Below are positions 1 to 11,519 of a stretch of 64,000 nt of DNA, one piece after another. Below the pieces are notes generated by a model. It saw only the letters and a program-made list of their open reading frames with translations. It made no database searches and had not been told where the DNA came from. A program made the translations under genes and the position numbers. Source of the stretch: Blasia pusilla (lineage: Eukaryota; Marchantiophyta; Marchantiopsida; Blasiales). The stretch lies in assembly GCA_050084515.1 (NCBI GenBank), contig CM114275.1:10726001-10790000 (forward strand). The letters run 5' to 3'. The number at the start of each line of letters is the position of its first letter. The first letter of the stretch is position 1.

Positions 1-3000
1 AATATCTTGTGAAAGCTTCATAATTTGGTTTGAACAATGATGACGAACAGCCAAAACTGCTTTCTGGGAGCCAAGTGAAGGTGTGCATAGCTTTGGTTTA
101 CTCATTATGCATAAGAGCTCTCAACCCTTACACCCTTTTAGTGAAAATCTCTGACTCTATGGAACTTCAGTTGTGATAGCAACGGCTTGTCTTATCTGAA
201 GAGTTAGGGAGCTGTGCTCCAAAGTTGAACTGGAACCTGATACAGGTGATTAAATTATAGAAGGTGCTCTCAAGTATTCAAATGAAAACACATGCAGAAT
301 CTTCAACATTGCTGAATGAGAGACTTAGTTTCTGAGGTTTAGTTAAAGGCTTAATTTCAGCATGTGCTATACTAGGAGTTACTATGTTTCTGAGTTCTAC
401 TTTGAGGCTAACTTCCAATGTGGGCTCAATCAGAGAGCTTCAGTTTCCAAGTTCTTATTCGAGGACTCTTCTGTGACAAGTTCATTTACATTCAAGGATA
501 GCGGTTGCTACAACCTCACTCAGAAATCAAGTAAGCTGCAATGTGAGATGGCTGAATTGTTTTTTATGTCTTTTCCCAAAGACATAAAAACTCCTAGTAT
601 ACCACATGCTAAAACATTTGAGAGCTAGGAAAGTTATTTTACTTAGCTAATGTGCTCATCAGGATGGTCAATTAGTCTTTCCTCATTTGTCTCACGTCAA
701 AATCCCCCCAAGCAAGTGAGGGTGTTTTGCAGATGGTACAACATTCTTTTGTTGCCCATGTCCAATGCCATCTTATGTTTGAACTTGCTTGCAAGATTGC
801 AGATATCTCCAAAGGACCATGGTGGATTTGTTAAGGCTGTGATGGTCGAGGTTAGTCCATTGTCCAAGGGCTATATGACATTATCACTACTACTGAATGT
901 GTGTAGTGCATTAAGGAACTCTTGTGCACGGCGATCCAAACAGCAATAGGATACCATGTCAAGAGATGGGAAAATCCATGAAGAAAGGAACGACACTCAG
1001 CAGCGGAGTGAAAGTGTGGCCATAATCCGAGTGATGAGAAAATCAGCTAAATCCTTTGAGAACTGAAAATCCCCTATGAATTAAAGATGATGGGAGGACT
1101 CTATTTCCATTCAGAAAAGAGAAGGAAAGGGTGGATTAAGAAAGTCTAACCAGAATGTAAAGAAAAGGGCTAGATTCAAAGTCATAGGTCTGAGTCTGAT
1201 GTCATAATCCAGTATAGTCCGAGGAAAGGGAGAACTACTCATTAAGTTATTTCACCTAGATGGAATTTGTATTTGTGATAGAAAACCTACTACTGGAGTT
1301 TAGGTCTCTTCACAAGCCAAGATTTCTGCACTGTCTGCGCGCAGATTTCTGCACCTTTTTGCGTGTTCTTGGCCGCATGGTTGTGGCAATGTCATTGTGA
1401 AGCTGAACTTCCACAAACTGATCACTGACGAGTTGCTAAGACGCTCTGCGTAAATTTTTGGCAGAAGGTAGCCAGTTGACTACTAATATGCGCAGTGATG
1501 TTTTTTTTTGTACAATAGCAGAAAGTATACCTTTGTGATGCATGCATAGGCTTTCCGGTCCATGTGGACTGAAGGTAAATTATGTGCCATGCTCTGGTTT
1601 GCGTGAGGGCATACTTTGATGGAAGTGAGTCCCTCCCGGACGCCCCTTAGAATCACTCATATTGATGGCAGATGATTTGCTGTAGTGGATGCCATTTCTG
1701 GCAATTTGCTGGGTTGTGTGATTGGCATCAAGTAGTTCTCCACTCATGCCTACTTGTCACAAGATCATTTGTACATGCTTGCGAGCTAAGAGAGATTGCT
1801 TATGAAGATTCTCCCCTGAAAGCTCTTATCAATTGTGACTTGCTCAATGAGCCACACTTGTATGCAGTGATGACAATTTCCACTTGTACTCCCAATGTCT
1901 AGAATTCTAAGTATGTGGTTGATCATGTCAAGTGTACTAAATCTCTTCACAACTTCCATCAAACTTTGGAGAACTAGCATGAATCCAAATGTCTTACTTG
2001 TTTGTGTGCTACTCCAACTCTCAGATGTCACTCACATTGAGACACTCAATTTGCACGCTTTAGTATGTGTACAACTGGATATGGATTTGAGCACAGTAGA
2101 ACTGGAGCCTGTTTTGAACGTTTTCTATTCTTGTTGTGAGTCTCTTAGGCGTTTGATCAATTTTACGAAAAGATCCATAATAGCATTTGATGACTGGTTG
2201 GTTGATCAAGTGAATTGGGCTTACGAGGGAGAAGGAAATAGAATTTCAGCTGAATTTGTTGCAAAAGGATTTCCAAGATGTGAGGGCTTGACCGTCCATG
2301 CTTTATTACCCCTTACTCAAAGAGCAAGCCACTCATGAAAAACCTACAATTATAGAAAGTGCAAATAGTTGGTGTATGCAAATTTTGGTTGACACGAAAG
2401 GAGGTGAATCATCTCCGTATTCATAGGTATGATTCAATAGACTAAGGCTCCTTCTATTTGAACCCCATTCTCTTACACTTCTTTAGGATGCCGTGTATTC
2501 CAAGGTGGTGTGAAGACGTCCATTATTTGAAGGGATTTGATTTATGGCAAAAGTGACTTGCCTCCAAGGTTGTACATCTTGGGGGACAATAAGTACTCCA
2601 CCCATCTTGGGTAAACTTGAATTCTGAACGGCACCCAAGGCAAGGACAAGGAGAACTTCAATAGGTGAGAGTTGTAGGAGTTGAGAGCAAGTCTCACAAT
2701 ACCCATGAGTTGTAGACAAACATAACATTGGCATCCTTGAAGGAGTTGCAAAATCAATTGAAAAATCATGCACATGACAAAAGTACAATTGGTTATATGT
2801 TGTGACCTCTTGCACATCTTCATCTGCAACCAAGGCAAAGTGTAGAGCAATGAATACAAGCCCATGAGGTGTGTGCAAAGTCCCAACCTCCACGCAATCA
2901 TCAAGAGTGGAGATAGAAGATCTACTCATAAGACATAGGTATAGGAGTGTTTTTTAAGCATTCTACGCGCTTCTTGGTGGATTTTTGTCCTGCTTATAAT

Positions 3001-4496
3001 CTTTTCATATGGAAAAGATGGGGATAAAGTATGAATTTGTATCACCTCCAGACATAACATGAAGCATGTCAAAATTACAAGGCCAGATTTTGTATCGGAT
3101 TATGTTAATGTCATGTGTATGATTACATATATATATGCAATCTTGTATGTGTAGTTGAATGTATTGTCATGAAAGTTTCTTGTTCAAACAAGTCTATGCA
3201 TAGGATAGACTTGGACAGTCTAGGCATATTTTTTTGTTTTTGTTAAATGATAATATTAGTGAATAGATACATGAGGTTGAAATGGCTACTATCATAGCCT
3301 TATGTTTACTCCACCTACTATTCTTTACATCTCCAAGAGACTTCAAACTGCAAGGAAAACAAATCGGACAACCTAAAGGAGTAAAAGATGATCAGGATTC
3401 AAAAGAACTTGCATTTGTAAAAGAGATTTGCACACAAAATTTTTCCATTTATATGCCGTCCTTTCAGAAAGAGGAGTCGTCCACATTGATTATGGTTAGA
3501 GTGAAGCTCTATGAGTGATACAAAGGAACCATGAAACTTACAAGCCAAATCTATAGTGCATCATCAACTTGATTAAATGTTCATTTTAAGAAATATATTT
3601 CTTCAATGCTCTTGTTTGCACATGTGAATTCGAGCAACAACTTTGCATTGCATGAGCAGAAAATTAGCATTGCATAGACATATCTACTCAACGAAGATGC
3701 TTGATATAAACTATGCATTCCCATAGAAGAAATTTCAATGATAGAAGTGTACTTTATATGTGCTTCATCAGATATTGAGATAAAGAAAAGGATTATAGGC
3801 TCTTCTCCTTCAAGAATTTTTGGGTGTTCCTACACCGTGACCTTGCATTTGATGAAGATACCCCCACCCACTTGACAAAACATCAAGCAAAGGATCACAA
3901 ATGGCCTAAATCCTTAAACCACAAGGATTCAAGAACCAATCGAGAGCTCACTGCTCGACCACCTTCATAGCTCATGACTCCACCACGTTTCTTGGTGAAG
4001 GCTTGTGTGATGCAAAAGATAATCATACCACATCACTTAGATATATACACACATTTGGTCTCCAAGCATGGAGGCCCCCAACCCCAAAAAAAATAATAAT
4101 TCAAAATTGCATTTTGATCTAGGGGAGGAGGGGGCTAGATCAAAATGCAAGGCTATATCTTGGCAACTGGTAAGAAAAAATATAGCTATAAGTATGTGTG
4201 TAAGTCTTTGAAAGTACAAGTGCAAGTGTCTTTACTAAATTACTAAATCCAAGTCGAATCCTACATACTACTTCTAGTTCGTACTTCCAAAAAGCTTTTG
4301 TGATGCTTTCTTCTTGTCTGGCCACTTGCCATAGGGGTTGAGCTCCTCACACTATGCATCCTGGCTAGTTGACCAATGCATTTTCATGCCCTTGTCGCTT
4401 GGCTTGCTTGAATCCTTCTCCATCACATAGTTCTTCGGACGTGGCCACCAAATTTGAATCCCTTCAAATCCATTGTCCATTATCCCTCCCATCAAA
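1..4496. other. non-coding stretch, no supported gene
   Basis: I see no gene that I can support in this stretch. The longest open frames are two overlapping minus-strand frames at about 2483-2929 (148 and 120 codons) and a plus-strand frame at 1895-2338. None shows a domain or motif I recognise. The base composition is AT-rich and typical of intergenic plant DNA. The two overlapping minus-strand frames could be a decayed gene, but there is no positive evidence. Confidence 0.5.
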
Positions 4497-4497
4497 G

Positions 4498-4808
4498 ATT
4501 TACTTCCTTGAAATTATTGGATTTGGAGTATTTGGACACCTCTAGATCCGATGTCCCTTTTCCGTTCCATTGGAGAATGAACTCTCTGACACCATTGGTT
4601 TTGGGTTCCATTGAACTCTCTAGATTTGGTGTCTCTTCTCCCTTCCACAAAATAATGAACTTTCTAACACCACCAGATTCAAGTTTCTTCGAACTATCTA
4701 GATCCAGTGTCCCTTCTTCCTTCTAGTGAAAATGAACTCTCTCAAACCACTGGTTTAGAGTTCCTCTGAACTCTCCAGTTTTGTGTCCCTTCTCTCTTCC
4801 ACTAGAGA
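4498..4808. repeat. 78-bp tandem repeat, about four copies
   Basis: Four diverged units follow one another, marked by recurring AATGAACTCTCT-like blocks at 4576, 4654 and 4731. The spacing is 77-78 bp. Each unit also carries a CTCTAGAT..GTGTCCCTT block. Because 78 is a multiple of three, an open frame of 90 codons (4454-4726) runs through with a 26-residue period. I treat that frame as a by-product of the repeat, not a gene. Confidence 0.75.
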
Positions 4809-5579
4809 ACATCTCATCATGACACCACCAATTTTGGTGCATTCAAATCTTTTTGCCCTTCTCCTATCTACTTAAATTACCTCCACACTTCTTGGTTCGA
4901 CTCTTCTTCTCTCTTTGATACTCCTCAAAACATACTTTCTTCTAGTTATCTCTTCTTAAGCTTATCCTGCTCTAGCTTGACTAATATCTTTCCTTGGGTA
5001 TCCAAATACACCTTGTAGTGAGCAGGTGTTTGATGACATGGTACATGGTACCCTTTCATATTCCCTCTATTTTCAAACCTTCATAGTCGATACTACCTCA
5101 AAGTCTCAAAGATGGAAAAATCTACAACGTCATCTTCCTTCTAACTTACAAGAGGATTACATTGTACATTTAGCCCTTTTTCTCAATCATGTGCCACATC
5201 ACAAAGCTCCTATCGACCTCCAATCATTTGAAGATATGTGCACAAATCCATGCTCATAAAAGAGGAGTACAACACTATCATTCCAAATAGAACATGAGAC
5301 TTGGTTTGTCTCCCTTCAAAGAGAACTGAAATTCCTACCAAGAAGGTTTATAAGTGTAAGGATCTGGGGAGTTAACAGTTCTACTTGGGACTTTAAGTGA
5401 AGCAAGCACCAAGGATGACCTTATTGGATCAAAAGAGGCACATATGTGCCTTACTTGAAACTTCCAGAATGGAGGACTATAAATCAATCAAACACCAATA
5501 AGTTTAGAAAGACAAGTTTATGCCTGATGATCAAGAGGAGAAGAAAGACTTGAAAGCATACCAAAACTCATCTACATTA
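4809..5579. other. no supported gene
   Basis: I see no coding signal I recognise. The end of this stretch leads into a Copia fragment and may be more decayed Copia reverse-transcriptase sequence, but no motif is readable. Confidence 0.4.
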
Positions 5580-5925
5580 GCAAATCTAGACCAGAAATTG
5601 TGTTGGTAGTAAGCCAAATCAGTCAGCATTAGGATGACCCTCGTAAATCTCACATGAATGTAGCAAAGAGGGTGGGAGGGTATGTGTACTATTTGAGGGG
5701 CACTTGTGCATGTGGTCTTGCGTACAATAGGGGTGCACCCAAGAAATCCTTACACTCCTTGGATTCTTGGAAACCAATTATACCCATTTTCCTTTGGAAA
5801 TGTCGTTGCATGTTATCTTCTTGTCAAAGAAGCAAGCCTCAATATCATTATCTTCAACAAAGGAAAAAAATTCCTAGATTGAAAAACTCCATAACAAAAG
5901 CTACATGTCTTAGAGGACTATTAAT
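5580..5925 (+). pseudogene. decayed Copia RNase H fragment
   Basis: This is a remnant of a Ty1/Copia pol gene. At 5587 a TRPEIV..VSQISQ segment matches the Copia TRPDI..VSQ motif. It is followed at about 5654-5735 by a VAKRVGGYVYYLRGT segment, which corresponds to the AAKRVLRYLKGT motif just upstream of RNase H. After a frameshift, SKKQASISLSSTKE (about 5828-5870) matches the Copia SKKQxxxSLSSTEAE RNase H motif. No LTR, tract or intact frame is visible nearby. It lies on the opposite strand to the Copia remnant near 7 kb, so the two are not simply one element. Confidence 0.7.
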
Positions 5926-6754
5926 TGAGCTTCAATTTATTGAGTTTGATCCTTCTATGATTCGAGAAGAAAATATGAACTTAATTTGCTTATTGAGAAA
6001 TTGCTATCGAAGTACAAAATCATTTCATGTGTGAGAAATTTTTGAATGGAGATATCCAAATTGGATGGTGTCAAAGGGAAAAAGAACTAGCTAAAAAATC
6101 ACTCAAGATATTTATATGCTTGAGTTTGAGAGATTTAAATCACTTCTTGGTGTTCTTGATTCTCAATTCGGGGCTATTTATGGAGGATGTTGAATTATAC
6201 ATGGAAACAAGCAACATGATCCATTGAAGCATGATAATGTGCATTCGCAATGTCACAATAATGAAACGAATATTTATCACTATCTTGATCAATCCGTGTT
6301 ACGTAGATGCTCTAGCTAGATCTAACAACAAGATCAATCTCCATGCTATTGTAGTAAGACTCTAGAATATTTGCAACCTTCTATGTGTATAATCAACACA
6401 TAGAAAGTTGCATTCCATTGACATTGATGACAATGGTCCGATTATCCAAGTTCCAACCAGAGGGATTCTTTTTGTATATTGAATAGGAGGCTTATGAAGA
6501 AGAGACGATACATAAATGTGAGAGAAATTTTGAAGAAATCTACAAATGTGACAAATTCAGATCCTCTTTTTGAAAGAAGAGATAGATCTTATACTTAAAA
6601 AGTTGAAATTTGCATCAAAGGTGACTCAAAGTGAGATTCGGCTTCCAACAATTTTTCAGTAACGCTACTCTTGTGCTTGTATGTTTCTAATTGTTCCATG
6701 GCTATTGAGGCATGTACCGTGTTTAATCCCTATATCCTCCCCAAATGCTATCAT
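5926..6754. other. no supported gene
   Basis: Decayed AT-rich sequence between two Copia fragments on opposite strands. I recognise no motif. Confidence 0.4.
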
Positions 6755-7342
6755 TACTAATCATAATAATCTCAATTTATCAAAACTTTGAATAGTGAGA
6801 ACCTTTGTAAAAATATCTACTAGATGGTCTTGGCTTGGGCACCATACGATATCAACTTCAAATATTTTCACCTTCTCCCTTACAAAATGGGGTTGAATTT
6901 CTATATGCTTAGTCCGTGAATGAAATATATAGCGGGTTTCTAATGAGAGATATAGAGCTTATGTTGTCTCCCCATATAAGTGCTTGTAGACCCAATTCAA
7001 AAAATTAGACCCTATAGTCACTCTACTTCACAAGTGGCATGTGTTAGACCTTGGTACTCAAGTTTTGTTCTAGAAAGGGAGATTGTAGTTTTTTTCTTAA
7101 ACGAGATACTCACGGCAATACCTCCAATTGAGAAGTATTAGCATAATGTTGATTTGTAAGTGATAAAACATCATGCTACTACTTTGAGCTATATTTGAGT
7201 ATCCATATGGTGTCACATCTTCACAATTAGTGTAGTAGTATGCGAGTCTATAAGTTCTTGTGTGTTTAAGATACCTCACAATTCCCTTTGTATCCATCAT
7301 ATGTATTTTGTGAGGATGAGCTAAGAATTTATCCCCCCCCAC
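6755..7342 (-). pseudogene. Copia RNase H and 3' end fragment
   Basis: Read on the minus strand, 7342-7097 gives a frame with KIHMMDTKGIVRYLKHTRTY. This is the Copia segment (HW.AAKRILRYLKGT) ahead of RNase H. Further along (about 7000-6770) a different frame reads a WGDNISSISLIRNP segment, then HIEIQPHFVREKV and DIFTKVL. These correspond to the conserved RNase H motifs (DNxSAIxLxxNP, KHIExxYHFxRE, ADIFTKAL). A purine-rich stretch follows near 6735-6750 and may be the polypurine tract. Frames are broken, and no LTR pair is visible. Confidence 0.8.
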
Positions 7343-7454
7343 CTAATATAGTAGGTAATGTCTGGTCTAGCATTGTGATGAATATAACCTATCAATTAAT
7401 GGTACAAGTGGACATCTAGATTCCTTTCCTTCTAATCATGCATTATTTCCTCTT

Positions 7455-8035
7455 GAGCATGAGGCGGCATAGCTATGGTGCTCGTGCAAGGTTCCACACG
7501 GAAAAATTCCTTTTCCGCGGACTTATGTTTGTCACTATGATAGACATATTTGTGCAGGCTCGGATACCCGCGGCCCGTACTCGAGCTTGCCTCCAAACCC
7601 GCCTTGCACGTAGTGTAAAACTAAGCTTAACAACCCGCACCCATTTTGTAGACTGCCCTAGACCCGTAGCCAAGCCCGCATGGTGGGTTGGGTTACGGGG
7701 CTTGTGTACGCCTAGCAACAACCTAGGCTACAAGCCTTGAGCCCACCTAGTGCGAGCTCGTGCAGGACGCTCGGGGGCTAGGAAAGGGCTCATAGCCGGC
7801 ACACATGTTCAATCCCTACCTTGCCAAGCCCAGACCCGCTCCCGCGTCCCGAGCTTGCGCGGGCCATTGGGGTGCCAAAAAAACCCAGGCGGGAGACCCG
7901 TCAAGCATGTGCGCCCATTGACATACTTGTTTGTTTCCATACAACCTTGTGCTCCTTGCCTTGTGAGTAACCCAATCGTGTCACCATGAGAATGAGACAC
8001 GAGAATGAGTTTGGTTTGGATAGAGAGAGAGTCAT
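7455..8035 (+). repeat. dispersed repeat copy, interrupted
   Basis: Flanks of this interval (7461-7480 and 7950-8030) match 54357-54510 piecewise. Shared blocks are ATGAGGCGGC, AGCTATGGT, CTTGCCTTGTGAGT, AACCCAA and GTTTGGTTT. In the 54-kb copy the blocks are contiguous. Here they are separated by about 470 bp of GC-rich DNA, annotated separately. The repeat could be part of an LTR, but no second copy with the right spacing is visible. Confidence 0.6.
7487..7949. mobile_element. hAT-like miniature inverted-repeat element
   Basis: A 463-bp GC-rich insert lies inside a dispersed repeat. The empty site can be inferred from the uninterrupted copy near 54.36 kb. The ends are CAAGGTT and AACCTTG, forming short terminal inverted repeats that extend imperfectly inwards. 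The flanking 8-mers TGCTCGTG (7479-7486) and TGCTCCTT (7950-7957) agree at six of eight positions, as expected for an aged 8-bp target duplication. The 8-bp duplication and C/TA-rich ends are the habit of hAT elements. There is no coding capacity; overlapping open frames on both strands reflect GC-richness. Confidence 0.55.
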
Positions 8036-8040
8036 GGACC

Positions 8041-8059
8041 TCTCTCTCTCTCTCTCGTA
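8041..8059. repeat. (TC)n microsatellite
   Basis: A run of TC dinucleotides directly after the dispersed repeat. Confidence 0.9.
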
Positions 8060-11000
8060 TATATTTTAATTGAAGATATTTTCGTAAAGACTTGCCTTTG
8101 TCTTTATGTTCGATGGATGATTGAGTTAGTCTAATGTTTCTGTGATTAATTAGTGACAGCAATGTACGTTGTGTAGCAATGTGTATGCGCATGAAAAAGG
8201 GAGGATATCTTCATATATGGATTCATATTGAACTCATTAATCATCACTACATTAAACATTAACTTACGAAGATTGCATACAAGATGTTCTTGTCCGCATA
8301 TCTGAAATCCATAACATTTGGTTAAGGTACACTTCCTCCTGAATTGTGGCATTTAAGAATGCATTTGAACATCCATTTGAAGCAAGGGTCATTCTTGCAT
8401 TATAGCTCGATAGATAATTAACCCAATTGTGTTGTGGCTAGCATTGACTACAAATCATTGTAGTTAGTGCTATGGCATTTTTGGAATCCATTTGCTACCA
8501 AACATGTCTATTTCGTGATAAAGTTTCATATGCATTGCACTTACCTTCGGAACCAATTTGCAAGAATGGAATTTCTATCAATAAGAAGTTCTCTGTGCAT
8601 CCATGTATCAAGTTCAATGATTTCTTGATATTCTTCAAGCATGGCTCAAACCCATCTCAGGTCATGCAATGCTTCTTCATAATTGCTTAGTTCATCTTTT
8701 CCACCGGAGATTTGATCAATTGTCGTTAGAACCACATGATGATTTTCTTGGAGGTTTTTAATAGTGTTGGCCTTCTTTCCCTAAATGGTTGGTACCTTGC
8801 GAAGGTGGTGATGAATGCACATGTTAATGTGTGCAATGAGGAGATCCTCATCCTCTATCATTGCAGAAATAGACCTTAGAGAGCTTGAATTATTTGGATC
8901 ATATTCCCACTCAGTTGCAATTGACATTGTAGAGATGCATGTCTCTTCATCCTCTTTGGTTGTTTCTTGTAAAGAAACATCTGGACCATATATTACCTTA
9001 CATGATTCTTTGTCACAGATTTTGTGTTTTCATGCAATATCGTCGCATCCAATGAAAATGTAACACCTTGCTTTTTTCATGGAGTCATGTCCTCTGAGCA
9101 AGTGGTACATACTAATATGAAATCAAGTGCAGCCAAAGGTTTGCACATGCGCCACACTTGGCTTTGTCTCGTGAATACTTCTCCAATGGTCCTCAACAAT
9201 AGGGATTGCATCAAGTTTTCTCCCATTGCTTTGTTACACCATGGTGCACATTTTGGGCACAAATAGTATGGAACTCCTTGTCAACTCATGACCTTCACCT
9301 ATTCTCATGACCATCAAGGTCACATGCATTTTGATAGTGTTATGCATGGAGTTGTTATTGGTTTCCATTTGTGCTAGCACAAGGAGTGTGCCGGTGTGGG
9401 GAGTGGATTCTACCACAAATGTGTAGACCTCCACTTCACTCCTGGTGGGATCAGAATTTAACAATGAGTTTTGGAAATTGTATTACTATACTCGTCACTT
9501 CAAAGCCCTTCTCTCCACTCGATTTGACAAGTCAACCATGTTAAACTCTAGCCTAAGTAAATTCCATAAGTCACGACTTGCTGTGGTTGTAACACTCAGT
9601 AGGATGATCTTCGCGGTTTCCTTAGCAGATATTCCCATCACCAGCATAATCCTCCCTTCCTTTCCAGACTCTTTGGTAATTGATCAACCACTCTCCGTAG
9701 ATGGTGACTTACTGCTTGCTCTGTTGTCCAGCTAGTCTCTAAAATCTGCTCCTCCAAGCCACATAATCGCTAAATTCAGATTTTGTGTAAGATACAACTC
9801 AGCAATCTTTGGTGGTGTGATTTGATTTTCCACAAATACTTCATGCATCTGTATATCCAAATGGCAGTCTCACTTCCCTAGAGTCAATTTGGTACCTGTT
9901 GGCCTTTGCATTTGGTCAATAGTGGCTCGATCGATGTAGGCATCTCTCCACAAATTCCCCCGCCTCCCTAAGCTTCTCTTCATGTTGTAAAAAGGGCAGT
10001 GGTGCATATTGAATAGTTGTCTAGACTGGCTATTCTGGCAACAGTCGAGTTCATGGGACCAGGACCATAATCCCACCACTTCTCAAGACAGTTTTGAACC
10101 CCATACTGGAATGACTTCTAACAGTCCATGGAACGAAGACCTTAGCCCCACCCATTCCTATCTTAAAACAGGTTTGCACCCAATAGCTAAATGACACCTA
10201 GTGAAAGTCTTTGGCTTGGGATCAGTTTTCAGTCTTTAAGACTCCCTGGTCCTCCCAGTTGTTCACATATTGATATATTATTACTAGCATGTTCACGTAT
10301 GGTACTTACCACCTTTTCATAAACTACATGGACTATGTCTAAATTTGATTTCCTTAACTTGGTCTTAGTCTTGCACCAACTTTCCATGGCCTATACTATG
10401 TTCAGAAAAATAGTGACAATCTAGCTACATCCCACATTGTGTCCACGTTTAGTGTTCAGATTCTTTATTTAGCACCCTGTCTCGTCCTAGCAGTTTAGGT
10501 TACCACATTTTGGTACCTGGCAGATAGTCCTTTTGGGGGCTCATCAGGATCACCACCACATATCATTAGTCGTAGCAACAAAGTTGGACATAAGATATTC
10601 ATTGAAACTCTTTGTGACTCGACTCATCCTTGCAGAACTCTGTAGTGAGACTTAGATAGCTTGTGCCAACTTGCTAGTATTCATCCTCGCTTGTATTCTG
10701 GAGGCAGTCCACATTTACTTTCTCAGATTCCTGCTGATCTTCATATAGGACAGGAATGAAATCCAACAACTCACATACTAGGCAATGTTTTCCACAAGGG
10801 ACCTTTGAACACAAAAGATAAGCATCCTGCCCCAAAATTATTTCACGTTTGAGTCCAGCCCATCTCTGGATAGGTTTGGTATTCCAGAACATCTAGCACA
10901 TGTAACTTCTTGGGTGGATTTCAAGGCCCCTTATCTGCACAAACACAATAGAAGGTGATAAGAAATATTTCCAGTCATGGGCTTAATGAAATAACAAAAA

Positions 11001-11519
11001 GAAACACTAGTCCCCATGATATCACAAGGACAAAGGGAGATGGCAAGTTCCTGGTTCCCTGTCTGTCATAGACCTCTGCTTGGGTTGAACTGCATGAATG
11101 GTCTGAGACATGAAATATTTGTTGGAAAGTTTCAGTTCTCACTAAGCATTTCAACTATACACAGAAATTCTCCTTCCATTGCAAGGTCAATGACCTCCAG
11201 AATTGGTATTGAAACCTTTGCTTCCATAGGTCAAAGCTCTGTTCATAAATAGCACATTAAAGAAGGGGTTCCTGAACGAAGACAATTAAGTACCGATCTC
11301 TGGTCAGTTGAACGATGAGCAAATGCCTGACATTTTCCTCGAGCTGGACAAGGCCACACAGTGGAAACTGCACCAGGGACAATTTACGCCAGGTTAACAG
11401 CAGAAACTAGCATTGCTTGGTCACTCAGTGGCATACTTGTTCTATATCTCATACACACAAACCTCAAGAACTTTCTGCCAAAAATTTCAAAGAACATTGT
11501 AGAGCTTGCAATCGACTCA
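8060..11519. other. no supported gene; 3' flank of the MYB gene
   Basis: No open frame here shows a recognisable domain. The part just below 11520 is downstream of the stop codon of the minus-strand MYB gene and probably holds its 3' UTR. I did not find a clear polyadenylation signal that I would commit to. Confidence 0.45.

Noticed and set aside
2483-2929. Overlapping minus-strand open frames of 148 and 120 codons
   Set aside because: No domain, no splice context and two frames equally open. I could not support a gene.
4454-4726. 90-codon open frame
   Set aside because: It is produced by a 78-bp tandem repeat whose unit is a multiple of three.
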